Positions 1-13,300 of a stretch of 64,000 nucleotides of DNA are shown here, in pieces; positions within the stretch are counted from its first letter, which is position 1, and each line of letters begins with the position of its first letter. The DNA comes from Opisthorchis felineus. Its lineage: Eukaryota; Platyhelminthes; Trematoda; Opisthorchiida; Opisthorchiidae. The position numbers and the translations under genes are program-made. The notes under the pieces were generated by a model that worked only from the letters and a program-made list of their open reading frames with translations, was not told the origin of the DNA and searched no databases. Where the stretch lies: contig SJOL01008347.1 in the NCBI GenBank assembly GCA_004794785.1, positions 1,485,713-1,549,712 of the forward strand. Reading direction: 5' to 3'.

Positions 1-769
1 CAACCTTTTCGCCGAACACTGAAACTAGGGGTGATCACGGGGTGTGGGATACTACTTTGGCAGAACTTTTCGCCTGATCATTTGGAGACAAGATCACAGC
101 GGAAACGTTTTCATGAGTGTCTTTCAATTGGTTAGGGGAAGGGGTAACAAAATACTGTGAAACAGACAAGAACAGAGACAGTAAAGGAACAGGTGCAGCT
201 GGTAAATCTTTCCAAGAAGAATAAAAATAATGTTGGATGGCACATACTGAGCTTGCCTTAGGACACGTATAGTATTTTCCTGCATAAAGCAGTAGAGGGC
301 GAACTGTAGGAGGGTCGGAAAGCTGACGTCGGTGTCTGCTGAGGTTGCAGCTTCAGCTTCATTGTTTGCTTCCAACTGGGCATAGCTACTTTTAACCATG
401 GAAATGAGATTAAGTTCAAAAGAAATGGGAATACAGGTCACAACCAAAGCAGATTAAGAGGAGATAGACTAGATACAATTTGAGTAGAACAAATCAGTTC
501 CCTGGGTCGCTGACTTAAGATGTATGGGCAAGTGGGTAGATGAATTCACGGACGTAGTTTGTGCGGTGGACCGGATTTCTAAATGGATACAGCCCCGCCT
601 GGGTGATAGAGTGGCGGTGTTCTGTCAGGCCTCAGTGAAGCTGGTGCACGTGAAAATCGGCGCGGTTAGCACTGACGTAAGCACTGAGTAAGTAAACGTG
701 TGCCTCCTAAAACATGTGCTCGTGGGTTTACTTGGGGAGGAGATCAAAGTTAAACGGATCGATGTCTCC
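1..769. other. no gene recognised
   Basis: I see no exon, RNA gene or recognisable repeat here. The longest open frame (124-447, minus) has no domain-like pattern and is of chance length. The stretch lies beyond the 3' end of the zinc transporter gene. Confidence 0.4.
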
Positions 770-771
770 GC

Positions 772-1025
772 TCATATATTTGGGGTAGGGACTGACTTAT
801 CCGTGTGGTTTGTTACAGAGGATATCCATATGCGAACCTCTTCAACATCACTCGGGGATTGAGCATTAACGGATGGCCCGTTTTGAGCAGGTTGCAACGA
901 ATCAGTGGGTGCTGGGACCCCGGGCGAAGATTTATTGCTAGATCCACTTGACACTGCGGCTGTGTTACCGACAGAATTTGGCGCTGGGCAGCACGTATCT
1001 GACTGGCAGTTTGTATTTGGTCCAC
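772..1025 (-). other. low-complexity open frames, possible gag-like remnant
   Basis: Two overlapping minus-strand frames have biased composition. One (813-1025) is rich in Gln, Ile and Ala and begins MDQIQTASQIRAAQRQI. The other (772-954) is rich in Ser, Pro and Asn. Read with a frameshift they could be one hydrophilic protein segment, as in a retrotransposon gag or a disordered region of a host protein. I do not recognise a family and assign no function. Confidence 0.15.
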
Positions 1026-1029
1026 AGTC

Positions 1030-1949
1030 TAGAACACAAGTTTGATAGTCGATATCACCCCGATCGTCATCTTCAACGCCCTGAAAAACACGATGCAGAC
1101 AACACGATTGAGCAGGTTTTATCGCCGCAACGTGATGCCATTACAAGTTAAAACGCTAGTTATTTTGTGGAAATAGGTGGTCGTTGCGACGACACTAACA
1201 GGTACATTAATCGTCTGACAAAGCAATCTTCTTAATAGCAATAGCTCTCCTCGGAAAAATGATTTTTGCTAACCGAAAAATGTCTGCTGTAGAGTACCCT
1301 TCATTCGACGAAAACTTTTTCAGGGCGCAGTGAGAAGTACATTATAAGAATCATCTACTCCCAATAGTTTTATTGTTGCATTGTTTGCATCCTCTTGTTG
1401 CAACTAGGCCTGAGTCCACCACATTTCACCCACAAGTGTCCAAGAAAAAGCGCAAGGAACCAGCTCAGCAATGCTGGGAAGGGCTAATTAGTCCCTGAAT
1501 CAAAAGTGATAAAACAATCGGGTAATTGCATTTGAGAGAGCATTATTATCTCAGGTTTGCTGATCAAACTTGTTTCAATGGTAACTAAACTCGAACCGGC
1601 ACATCATGGATAAAACTGCGTTTTCCTGTATATTTCTGAATACTTTACAAATAGTTAGTTACATACAAACTGTGGGTTCAGCTAATCTTGTTTATCGAGC
1701 TTCAAGAGTAGTAAACTCCTATGAAAATGTTACGAAGAACGTGTTTTTTGACTATTTCAAGCAATGGAAACAAAATACCCATTTGACTGTTGTTGGCTAT
1801 CCTCTCAGTAGAACGTGCTAAGCCACAGGGAGTGCCTGCAATGCAACCGGATTCGACTGCGCCATATAAAGGACCTAACAATACCAAGGGGCATGTAATC
1901 CCGGAAACGATCACAAAGACCACTGCTTCCTCATCCCGGCACGAGGGTA
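1030..1949. other. no gene recognised
   Basis: No exon, RNA gene or repeat that I can support. The short plus-strand frames at 1606-1821 and 1790-2086 look like background; the second runs into the start of the LINE remnant in another frame. Confidence 0.35.
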
Positions 1950-3021
1950 TTAACCACGGTTTGAGTTCTGCTGCACCTGGGCAAACGGAGTTCTGGCGGT
2001 GGTGCTACCAAGGGGTGTTGGATTCTCGGATGGCAACCGAGTTTCCTCCAGGATTGCGACGGCTCATTCCAAGGGCTCTCCAGTGAACCTGACCGTCGCA
2101 GCCGTCTACACTCCAACTTCTTCATCGGGACTCTCCTTCAAGGACGATCTCTACGATAAGTTATAAATGGTGGTCCAACCGCGATATCTTGATGGTTGCT
2201 GGTGTCCAGAACGCGATTCCACTCGTCACATCCTCGGAAAGTCCTAATTAAGACAACGCTATGAAAATGCTGATCGACTAGTCAACCGCGTAATCTTCAA
2301 TCTCCCGTGATATCCAAAATACGTTTCAAGCATCCCAGGAGGTACCTACTCAGCTAGTATTTCAATGAGGTCACAGTGCTTCCCAAACAGAATACATTCT
2401 GGTGACGGTCCAATGGGCATCGTCTGCTGAAGTCCACAGGTCCTATTGTGAAGCAAAAATCGGGAATACATGCCGTTCAGAGCATACCCTTGCACCATAC
2501 CACCTTTTGAAAATTATGTTCTACGAAATACATTGATGTGAGGTCCCCAGAGACCTCGAAAAATTCCTTCAAATCTCGGATGCGATCATCAGTCAAATAA
2601 CCGTTAGGTAACCAGTTCCCCGAGTTCAACCTGTTTCCGTCTAAATAGGTCCATACAACAGGCTAACGCATCGAATCTTGGTTTTACATGTCAACGCTAC
2701 AAAGATTGGATCTCCGAAATGACCATCATTTTTCTCAACGAGCTACCCAGGCGCACACCGCCAGCCCTTCCAATTTATTCAGCTTACGTTGCCAGGCCAA
2801 CCGGTCAACCCGGAAAGATCATACGGATTACCGATTAGAAAGGACCCTTAGCGTGGAGGCAGATGCAAATGTCGGTGTGTCAGGAAGGTCAGATTCCTGA
2901 AAATAACTCCAGAACGCCCGGAACCTACTGAGACCATAAAACTCCATCAAAATCTCAATAGGAAGGCCGGCAAGAATCCAGGCCAGTCAGTTACCCAATC
3001 AATTCAGTAAAAGCCGATGAA

Positions 3022-3108
3022 TATTCAGGCACGCCACAGAAGCATGGCGGACCATGACAAGTGTTCAGGCATTTCATGGAAGCACGGTTAATGTTGATGG
3101 GTGTTCAC
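3022..3108. repeat. 40-bp tandem repeat, about 2.2 units
   Basis: Units start at 3022, 3062 and 3102. Each begins with a version of TGTTCAGGC and contains a GAAGCAYGG-like core. The spacing is 40 bp both times. It lies directly before the LTR-like fragment and may be part of its left end. Confidence 0.6.
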
Positions 3109-3112
3109 TAAA

Positions 3113-3285
3113 CTCCGATCAGACCGCCTGGATCAATGTTAAAAAAGTGCCCTTTAAAGAGCGCGAGGCCGTTGTAACTTTTGAGCTCGCTTGTTTGCAG
3201 TAAAGTTGTTGTGTTTTTTGTTGGTGAGCCCTTTTCCCGGCACGAAGGCCCTGGAGCGGGGACAGCAGTTAGGTATAACAGAGTG
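3113..3285 (+). mobile_element. LTR fragment of a gypsy element with possible primer-binding site
   Basis: The stretch at about 3188-3275 aligns by eye with the complement of 62250-62340, the LTR of the gypsy element at the right edge. Shared blocks include CTCGCTTGTT, AGTTGTTGTGTT/AGCTGTTGTGTT, TTTTCCCGGCAC/TTTTTCCGGCAC and CTGGAGCGGG. The LTR would end near GGTATAACA at 3273. It is followed within a few bases by TGGCAACGGGGAT, which has the look of a primer-binding site. No gag or pol follows; the decayed LINE resumes, so this is a solo or truncated LTR inserted in the LINE. Confidence 0.55.
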
Positions 3286-4214
3286 GCAACGGGGATATAT
3301 AGCAAAGTAATCTTCGAGATGCTGACGGCCAACTAATAACGGACTATGAGGAAGAGCTGAAGAGACAGATTGAACATTTTAGCTCGCTACTCAATCGCCC
3401 ATCCAGCCACTAACTCTGCGCCACGGACATCACAACATCCACGCCGTACACCATTAATTGCGACACTCCTTGTCAAGGTGAATTAGCAGAGGTACGCAAG
3501 CTGACTGAAATCTACAAAGCTTGCTTGCCCGCAGTCATCCAACTTCTTCATATGGTTCTAGGCTTAATACGGAGGGTCGAAGTGTTCCCCGTGGGTTAGC
3601 GTACCTCTGTACTGCTATCGATACCCAAAAGGCGATACAATGGTTTGTCGGAATCACCGGTGTATCAGCCTGATAGGTACAAAAACCAACATCCTTGCCA
3701 CACTCCTGGACCGCCTCAAAGAAGCAAGAGAGCTTCACAACAGAGAGAATCAGGGAGGGTTCCATGCAGGAAGAGGTTGTGTTGACGGCATCGCGCTATG
3801 CCGTGTTTTGGAACATCGCCACAACTTCCAGAAACAAATCCCCGATTGTTTGACTGAATACAGTGCGATGTTTGACTCAGCTAATAGGGAATGTCTTCGG
3901 TCCGTCTCGAAACCTAATGGCGTGTCAGATAAGCTGCTTAATCTCATCATAGCCTACCAATCAGTTACAAAAGCCGAATATGAGTACATATGAAGAGGAT
4001 AAGGCATTTTTACTGAACTCCCGCTTTCAGCAAGGCTACTCACTTTTGACGATGTTTTTCACTGTCACCACTGATTGGATAAAGTCGCACCGTTTCCTCG
4101 AAGTACCGGTAAAGCCTACAAACTGGGTCATGGATCCTGATGATATCGCCGTACAATAATAAGCCTGGGAGACCAGGGCTATCCAAACTGTCGATCTTCA
4201 AAGATCCAAATCAC

Positions 4215-5265
4215 TTTACTACTGGTGCTTGAAATGAATATTCGAAGTACGTTCAAATAAGAGTATCCAAGCACGGTAATAGACACCGTTATGGTTCCTG
4301 GTACCATATAAATTTATGTATTAGCCAAGTGTGCTAATAACAGTAAACAAGTTTTGTTCTCTACCTTCGTAATTCTCATGACTTCCACGCGTATCTGCAA
4401 TCATTCAAATTAATCATCGGTTTTTCTGTCAAAATGGCTGTGACTACCGACTATCTGACTCGGCGTCTATATCACACGCTTTGGTAAGCCTCTATGGCCG
4501 CTTCAGTCAAAGTCTGGCTAACAAATACTCATCTGAGGCCACTGCATATCAAAGATAAGTCTAAGCTCAAAGAAGGACAGTCTACTCCTTCACTTGCTAT
4601 TTTACAACAGAATACATAGGGCGCACGACAAGACAGTTGTGCGACACAACAGAGGAGCATAACCCACTTTGGCTGACAACCGGATCGAGCAGTGGTCACT
4701 CACTGGGATGACACAAGTCACGTGATTAATTCTAACACTGCTTTTCAAATGCCGTACCAAGCGCCTAGCTATTTACCAATATCAAATTCTGGCCACAGCT
4801 GGGACAATCGAGACTCATTCACGAAACCCGAGAGTGTTGACGCAGAAGGCGTGTGTGTGAGCATTGCGTTGCCCATGGTCTGGCCACTCAAACCAACTGA
4901 TTGTGACGTAAACAGTTTTCACACTTTTACCCGCAGATTCCGCTTTACCTTTGCTTTGCTTGTATGGATCGCTGGCTTTCAGCTTTGCACTTCCTCGATC
5001 TGTACTGGTTAGAATAGATCGCGAAAGCGTTATTGTACGAAGCTAGTTTACCGCTGCGATATGCGAGCATCTCAGCCTCTAGGTAAGTCGTCCATCCTTC
5101 ACGCCGCCCTGAAAGGCAGCCGACGGCAGATGAAGTCATTACAGAGAAAGACGACTCAAAAGTCCCTTCCAATTCCCACCATCTGCTTCGGCAGGCACTT
5201 AGAAGAATTTAGCTACCTTGAGGTGCTCAGCATACTCACCAACGCGAAATCAATAGCTTCACAAT
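4215..5265. other. unassigned sequence inside the LINE remnant
   Basis: About 1 kb separates the reverse transcriptase palm relic from its C-terminal region. It has an unremarkable 106-codon open frame (4692-5012) and nothing I recognise. It is either a later insertion or LINE sequence decayed beyond reading. Confidence 0.35.
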
Positions 5266-6150
5266 AGGAGTCGATTGATTCAGATAACACGGAAATGCAA
5301 AACACGCCAAATAATCGAATAATGTTTCCATGCGATCTGGTCGACGCTTTGCATCTTCAAGGTGCAAAATGCCATCACAAGATTTGATGAGTGCACCACG
5401 AAAGTTAGTCATGGTATCAGACCCACTAAAGAAATTGGATAGATTTGCTTATTTGGCTAATTGCATGACACTGAAGAACAGCATCGCCGACGAATTGAAT
5501 TCTAGAATCGCTAAAGCTCGTGCTGCTTTCCTTCGACTGAGGTAACCTTGAGGTCAACGTGGCATCGGCTTGTATTCCACTACAAATCGGCAGTGTGTTT
5601 TACGGTTGTGAAGCCTGGCCGCTGCGCATTGACCATTGGTACCTTCGGAGTATTCCAAATGTATCATGGGAACACCGGATTAGCAATGTTGAAGTGCGAG
5701 GAATGATTCTGGGAAGAAATCAGCTGCCTGTGCAATTTATTGCTAGATTCGGCTGTACGAATTACGCTTCGATCATGTGCTTCGTATGCCAGGTGATCGA
5801 CTGCCTCGACGTCCCTTGTTTTCTGAGACAGGTTTTGACTAGAAATTACCACAAGTTGAACTATGCATGACCTGGAGACGGAGTATGAAAGCATAATAAA
5901 AGGTCCTGGCTGCAGTGGTGCATGCCGTCTGTCACGTAGAGGCATCATAGACCCACCGAATCGATAGCTGAAGGTAACCACCGAAATGGCGATATCGCAC
6001 AACCAAGGGAGGGGTTGCATCTATTCTGCTGTCTTTATTCACAAGCTCGCTGTTCTTTTGTTTCTTTGTGGTGTTCTTCTGTACTCCGTCTATCCTACAT
6101 CATCCTCTGTCATGAGCTGCAGCGGCCCGAATCACCGCACACACCTACAC

Positions 6151-7149
6151 GGCTCACGGTTGTCAACCTAAATCTGAGCATGTCTAGAAGCAAAAAGTGA
6201 ATGTTGGGTAAAAAAATAAGTTAGCTATGACTGCGGTTGATCTACGTCACGACTGGGGCCTACTTCAAATTGGTCCCCAAAGTGATGATTTGCCTGCGAA
6301 GAAGTAAGTTTCTCAAGCTGAAAACTCCAAGGTACCTGATCGTTACATCTTCGATTTTACGCTGAATACGCTTCAGACTTCGAATCCTCTAGTGGTCGGA
6401 TAAGAGCACACTAAAAATCTTCATCTGCGATAGCCACCCTGTGCTATTGTACGCCAGACGCCATTGAAAATAGGAGTACCAAAAGTGTTGACCTTCATTT
6501 CGATAAATATAAAACAGTGTTGCCCTAGGCGATGTTAGTTTGTGAAAGTTTCAAGGGGGTTACTACGTTGCTGGGAACTTCGGTTCTCTAGCCAGTGCTG
6601 AGGAGATTTACCGGTCATCAGTCGGGTGGCAGCATACCTAAAAAAACATAACCCTCCACTTTGTGAGTTCAAAATGCATTACGAAGGACATGATTTAGTC
6701 CACTCGAAAGTTTGTGCTTTTATCTCCTCTTCGAAAACCAAAACAATGCCATTTGCATATTCTGATGCTAACAGCATCTTCAACCGCCACTGGTCGGACA
6801 CAGGAGTTTTTAAGGTTCTCCAGCTTCCGTTTTGTGTTCTCGTAATTCACAAAATTGAATAGCAACAGAAAGTTAGCATCCTTCGTGGGCACCATACTTT
6901 GTGGCAAAGCTGTCGGAGGCTGCTAAGTATCTGCGAATAAAGGGAACGTAACGTAATAGAATTCAAGTATCGTCCACGCTGAATAAGCGGGTTTAGGAAA
7001 GTAGAACGGCCAGTAGTGCATCTCGTAAATAAACGAAACACCAGTTTTCTGGAGAACTTATACGTATGACCTTGTTCCAGCATCTGGTGTTAGGATGTGA
7101 CCACCACGTTCAACGGCAGACCGAAATCCCCCTCACTAAGGGCAAGGAT
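6151..7149. other. 3' flank of the zinc transporter gene
   Basis: This is downstream of the transporter stop codon on the minus strand. I found no clear AATAAA on that strand in the first few hundred bases (6841-7140), so the 3' UTR end cannot be placed. No other gene is visible. Confidence 0.35.
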
Positions 7150-7338
7150 TCATAATAAGAACAAGTGACACTGAGTCTCGTTACAACAAGGGCCAGAGTG
7201 ACAGCCATAGTCATCACAGGCATCCTTCCAAAAATGGATGCTACTGTCGGTCCGCCCCAGCTGTCTGGATCTAGCTGCGTTTTCTCCTGATATGAGCGAA
7301 AAACTCAGACAAGCAATGACTGCAGACGTCCTCCTTAT
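7150..7338 (-). CDS. SLC30A1: ZnT1-like exon 8 (last exon, Cys-rich tail)
   Basis: The frame gives 62 residues and a TGA stop at 7152-7150. The proposed acceptor is CCGTCCTGCTCAAAG, ending at 7339, and it restores phase 0 after exon 7. The tail ends in a cluster with Cys at predicted positions 396, 401, 406, 407 and 412 ([19 protein letters not shown]). Vertebrate ZnT1 also ends in a Cys-rich segment with a CC pair, which supports the assignment. Another phase-0 acceptor (CAGACAG, just before CTGGGG) would shorten the exon by 27 codons. The upstream frame stays open to about 7473, so acceptor choice is the weakest point of the gene model. Confidence 0.6.
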   Translation of the reverse strand: MRRTSAVIACLSFSLISGENAARSRQLGRTDSSIHFWKDACDDYGCHSGPCCNETQCHLFLL

Positions 7339-10300
7339 CTTTGAGCAGGACGGTGGCAGATTGTCGGAGTCCGAAATTTGGCGGCGTTTGAAAGGATACA
7401 CTGACGAAGCTGAAGTAGTTCCGTGTTTCAGAAGATTTACATTGTAGTTCGGTAATGCCACTAGCAAAACCAACGTGATACGAAAGTAGTTAGGTGTGAA
7501 ACATACATTCAGATTGCGAAATTCGTGACGATAATGAGAGGACGCAAAATTTTCAAGAAATAAAATGATTGAGATTACGCTAACAAAAGCAACATGACGA
7601 ATTAAGACAGATTTGAAACAGCAGAGTTGTGCTACCTGAGCAGACCCGTGCAGATTGCATGTAAATCCTCACTGCATTCATGTGTACAGGATGGCTGGCG
7701 CCTGATGATGTTATCGGACTTCGGTGAGTGGTATGAATGTTTAGCTTGTACACCGCAAACAAATTACTTATCACCCATCATCATCATCATCATCGACAAC
7801 ATAACATCAGTGTTCAATACTGCTGCTTCCCTGCCATGCAACCATAATTTATTTAAAAACTTTATTGTGAAGAAAAGAATAAAAGTGGATTCGGACGGGA
7901 CATAATACTGGCCCACCACGTCTCTGCTTGCGCCACTCTGAGTTGGGTACGGGAAAAAGCACTCTCCTAGGCAAATGATGGTTCCCATGAGCAATACATA
8001 GCGTAACCAAACGGAACTCGTTGCACAACCGAATATTTGTTGTCTAAATGCCTCGTTGTGGATTCACCGACACAAGCCTGCACGAGCTATGGTTCTGAGA
8101 CAATGGTTGTCGAAGTCCTGACGATGTCTCAGTTTCGCTGCCCGAAGAGGTCAAGTCTCACAGCCTTAAAATGAAACAGCTCGTACTTTAGCCTGATACA
8201 CATGTCCCTTGAGATTCAGGGATATGCCGCTTTACCGCCATAATCTTGAGTCAGCAGCTATTAGAACACCAGGCTTTTGAAGACCTTCCAGCGTTCGTCT
8301 CATTATCTCGTCCATCACGAAATTATGTAGGAGAAGACAGAGCGGTCAAACTTGACGCACACCACTTTGCGTATTGAAGCTTTTGGAGAGCTCTCCATAC
8401 GTCAAGCCACAGGTTGGTAATGGATTTCAATGTCAAGTGGTTCCGTTATTTGTTTCTCAGCAGATTATGTTGGCATTCGAACGCTCCGACCACTGCCATT
8501 ATGCCCGTTAGCCATTACGACGAGAACAATTTCAAGAGAACAATTTTAAGAACACTCCACAGCACAGCAAATATGGCTGATGTAAACAGCTATTCATAGC
8601 TGCTGTTTCCGAATTCCTCCACTAATTAGCAGAACTTCCAGCAGCCACAGCACATACGTAAGATAATCGGTTGATATTATTCCAGCTAACAGGTGACCTA
8701 GGAAATGTCAATAGACTGACTGGTCGTTTCCGCATATGACCAGTAGAATAACATCATAAGAATAGAAAATTCTCCAAATGAACCCTAAACACAACCAACA
8801 AGCGAACATGTGTAAACTCCAACCGATCTGATGAACCCAACTTGAGTGAGCACACAAACACACATCTACGCTCCGAACTAACTATACTGAATATTCGGGT
8901 GTCTAGAGTTAATACTGGTATCGTTTGTTCAACGACACAAACGGTTTCATAGTTAGTTTGATTCTATGGGTATGGAAAGTTGGGAAGATCTAAAAAAACG
9001 CCAGTCACATGCTCCATTCTTACCAGATTTCGGTTTCAACACTACCGGCTGGTGTCAACACGACACATCTCATGGATTACACGGTTCAAAAATAGTACCT
9101 GGTGATAAGTTGACTCCTTCGATTCATCAAGTTGGGTAAAAACTGCAGTTGCTGATAACAGGAAAAGTCAAATGAATGTAAACGAGGAACGAAAGTTACG
9201 CGCATTGATGGGTGGCAAACAATTGACTCACCTCTTCAAACTCCGGTTGTATTGTTGTACAGTGGATATTGAATTCGTGGAACAACTCCTTTACTTTCCG
9301 GGCAATATTTAGATAGTCGGCTGCAGAACAATTAGAATTAACGAGGATAGCGGGAGAAAAGACGAAACTATGAATCCGCGAAATTACTGACCATCACCCA
9401 GAAATAATCAAGGCATGCTATCCATAGGCGTGATGACAGTGCGTCAACATTGCAAGCCACCAATGACTAGGAGCAATCACATGTACTTCGGTATGTCGGT
9501 GTTCAAATGAAAAACAAACTGAATAGATTTATTTGCCAGTTAGTGTGAGACAAATCTGGATAGGGGGTAGCACCTAGTGCCTTATTAATAACGAAGAACA
9601 ACCATTCGAGTGTAGTAGCAGAGTAAAAGTTTATTGTGCTCCAAAAATTAGCCAATGAGCACGATGAACAGTGACAAAAACGACAAAGTTGCAACAAGCG
9701 AGCATGTTCACCCAACCTAGGTTAAACAATGGCGTTCTTATCCGGGGATGGTGGGCCTGCGTTCCTTATTTGCTCACAAGTCCAATCGCTATCAGTACTT
9801 CTGAGTCCGAAACACATAAGGTGTCGCTAATGAACTGGAATTGAACTGACAGTTCAGAGAGGGCTTCTGCCACTTTAAGTTAGTAGGAAAGCGTGACACA
9901 TCACTGTTTACTCGACTTAATAGCATGCATTGGGGTATTTCATCACCATGGCTTGATCACAGCATGATGGACAAACAGTGATTGGACGGAATAATTGTTC
10001 CACCGGACTACTTATTCTGAAATGAATGCTGAGAGTAGGATGTAGCTCAAAGGTAGGACTGTCGCTAATCACCATCAATTTTTGTCGGCATCTCGACAAT
10101 GACCAAATCTGACACGCCCAAGGTGGTCGATACGTTAGCAGCGTGAAGTGTGTGAAACAACCATGATCACGGATAATAAAACCGTTGAACCGTATCAGTG
10201 GAACCTAGGATATACAGCAAAAGGAACAAGTTGAGGATGATCGTCACATCGTAAATCATCGCCGGGTACGACCTTTTAAGTTCAGCATAACGCGTGGCTT

Positions 10301-13300
10301 ATAAACAGATACACTAAATGGCACGCAATCCTGCAGTTGCTAACTTGAAAGTGCGATAGACTTCTGTTAATTTCCAGACTTTAGGGTGCCATTTCTAGAA
10401 TGTGGCAGCCCAGTATCGCATGTGAAAAAGCCGTACTATTACGCACGATGTTAGCATACAAATGAAAAGGACACTTTCAGGTTTGGAAGGTGAAACATTT
10501 GAGTAGACCGGCCACATAATGAAATTAGAACGATGTGGAGAAAACGTCAGTCCGACACGAACATCAACTTTGATTTTGCGTTAACAGAGGGCTACACACA
10601 GAAAAGTCCAGGGCGCACATCACCTGCGAGGAAATTTGACCGATGAGGACCATCTGTAAAAGTTACTGACCATGTGCTTTGACGCTGATAGAGAGTAATC
10701 AATCCTGACCTGTGATATATACCTGTAAATAACACGCTAACCTCGCTAACAAAAACGTAACCGCAGTACAAAACATAAATCACAGTTTGATATCATCGAG
10801 GGCAGCGGAGTAGCTTGAGGAGGATATAAGATTGAAGTAGAACGCACTATCATTCCTCACGTCATCGCAGTCCTAGGGCTTCGACAGGTGGCTCTCTCTA
10901 CCCGGTATTAGATACACGGCAAAGCGCAACTGGGAACGTTCGTAGTCATGTCGGTGAATCGGGGTGCGCCGATGGGTACCATCAGACTTCGTGATACAAC
11001 AGATTCCCTGTTGCGATTCGTTCAGTTCGACGGAAAGACTTTCTTGTTACTTCAGACAGACTGAAACGCAGCCTTATAAATTCAAGCGTTTCTCAATCTA
11101 GGAGCGATTCATGGGAATACCAAATCCATTTGCATAGGCTATCGTCTACCAAAGGTAGTACGTGGTGGTATATGGTTAACAGGTTTTTCTAGCTTAGCTT
11201 GTGTTCTGCATGACCAATGAAATTGGATGTTTTACAGATGTTACACAATAAGAGTTCGGTCTTAAAAAACTCCTTAGCACATGAAGAAGATTCATCGCTC
11301 CACCAGTCAGAATGCTAGTGACTCAGACTTCGTTCGTTCTCTACTTCAGCTAACCTGGTATCACACTTCAGGTGCAGTGCATAGATTCCCGCTTTCTAAA
11401 CAAACCTTTGGACTAGCCTGTAAGAAGGAAATGTTGATATATGAACTCTAGACGGTTCAACACATATTTCGCCACTACATGGTTTTCCACACAACCTTTC
11501 TCGTGTCATTTAGTACATGTGATTTCCCCTCAATTGTGATCTTTTTTATTTTGTCTTGGATGTTAGCGTGTTAATCATGGACAAAGAAAGATGAACAACC
11601 GTCTATAATCAGCACCCAATCACCTAACCTTTCTATAAATTGTTCATCCCAAGTAACCAGGCTTTTGAAAGTATAATTGCTCAGTGAAGTGCCCAAGGCT
11701 ACAATCAATAATGGATGCCCAGTCGATGAACTCAGAATAAGGGGCGTGATTTTCCAAGTACTTAGTGTAACACTTTCCTGATGACGAGCACAAATTAACG
11801 AATCGGTTTGTGACAAGTCGATGGTTTATGAACCGACAGGAACCATTAATAAAAGAAAGATTAAAATAAGTACTCAGAAACGACTTGGATCCTATGGTCC
11901 AGAATACAGGGAAACAACCCAAACAAAAGTTGCTCAACACCGAACCCCTTGGTGCACTTAACTGGCAAATTGCACCCGACGGTTTAGGTGGATGATGTGG
12001 CATACAGAAGATACATGTATCAATTTAATGCTGATAAGCTTTCTGATCTGAACCTTTTTTACTACATAACCCACTTAGAGAATGTGTTACTATTGTAATA
12101 TAGATTTGTCGTACTGTTCAACCACCGCCCATACCGGAAAACACTGAGCACATGGAGGATGACAGCGATGCCCCAGGAGAGAGATCGTGAGTCAACCCGA
12201 GTATACGCTATTCAAGTCATCAGAAAACCAGCTTGAATAAAATACAAACCACAAAGGTGTCTGATAATGAACGTGTTTCAAACCGGGTACCATAACAAAC
12301 GTAGTTCCAACAGTAGATAAGAACACTGGCGCTGTACGATTGTTAATGATGGCTTACTCGAAAACGCTCGGGGTGTGTTGCGCAGCTATAGCTGCAACAG
12401 TGAATAATGGTCAGGAATGCTGACACCATGTTACAGGCAAACAGTCTGGGAGCCTTGGGTTTAACAAGCCCTCTCCAATTCTCATGCCTGATTGTTTATT
12501 AGGAACATGAAGCCCACTAAAGCCTTCTTTCCTTTAAATAACAATGTCAAATACAAGCCTAACTGCGATTAAGTAGCCTGCAGAGTCACGCAGTGAGCGA
12601 CACCAGGGGTGAATCCAGCCAAGTCATTTGGGTTGGTTCCACAGCATGTAACTGGTTCCGTCAGCAGGCAACCTACATAAGCTTACTACCTATCTCACTC
12701 AGTTTGTCCTAACTTACTTTTATCCTATTGGATGTCATCTCCCTCGATTCATTAGATAATGACAACTGCGTCGAGAGTAGGTCTCTGGAGCATGCGCATA
12801 AATGGTGTGAAATTCTCGGAATAATTCTAGGCGAGCACGAAAACAGTATTACTATACTAATTCATCCCTAAAAACAGGTGTTCATCATCCCTTCCTCCAG
12901 AATTATTTAACGGAGTGTTAACTCCTAGAGTCAGGGAACAACCAAAACAACACTGTCGCGATTTGGCTGCACAAGTACTGTCTGATGCGTCGTTCACTGA
13001 AACACCGTGGCAAACTGTCTGTCAACGAACTGGCCTGGAAAAAGAACACCCATTTGAATTTGTACCTCATAGATCTCACTTTTACGAGATTTGCCCTGAT
13101 ACCATTCACACAGCCGACCTGTGCTGGAAATTCACCTCCTGGTACAAACAATATTTGACAGTTAGGTAGGAGCTATTTGGTCGAAGTTCTAGGAGACCGT
13201 AAAACCGTAACCGAACTGTTTTATTTATTTCCTGAAAAGAAACATTTGAACCTGGAACAGTAGCACGGTTTTTCACGATTTCCATGTTAATATTTAAGGC

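Larger units (their letters stand above)
1950..6150 (+). mobile_element. decayed RTE-like non-LTR retrotransposon, interrupted
   Basis: Pieces of one LINE appear in the usual order, with many frameshifts and stops. An APE-type endonuclease trace includes NLTVAAVYTP near 2080-2113. Fingers and palm of the reverse transcriptase lie at about 3370-4150: HFSSLLNRP near 3377, then GGFHAGRGCVDGI inside 3640-3993. The catalytic YADD is replaced by DPDD at 4133-4144. The C-terminal region resumes at about 5290-6145 with SIADELNSRIAKARAAF, WEHRISN, and HVLRMPGDRLPRRP in another frame. Two blocks of unrelated DNA break it: an LTR fragment with a tandem repeat (about 3000-3350) and about 1 kb at 4215-5265. 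The family is RTE-like by motif order and C-terminal domain; the exact clade is not settled. It cannot be active. Confidence 0.75.

Noticed and set aside
7238..7447. Plus-strand frame with a protein-like composition ([25 protein letters not shown] region)
   Set aside because: It is antisense to transporter exon 8, and its composition is explained by the real coding strand. The minus-strand frame fits the gene by phase and by its Cys-rich end.
11644..12003. 119-codon minus-strand frame in intron 6
   Set aside because: Considered as an extra transporter exon between exons 6 and 7, but exon 6 and exon 7 already join in phase with no residues missing.
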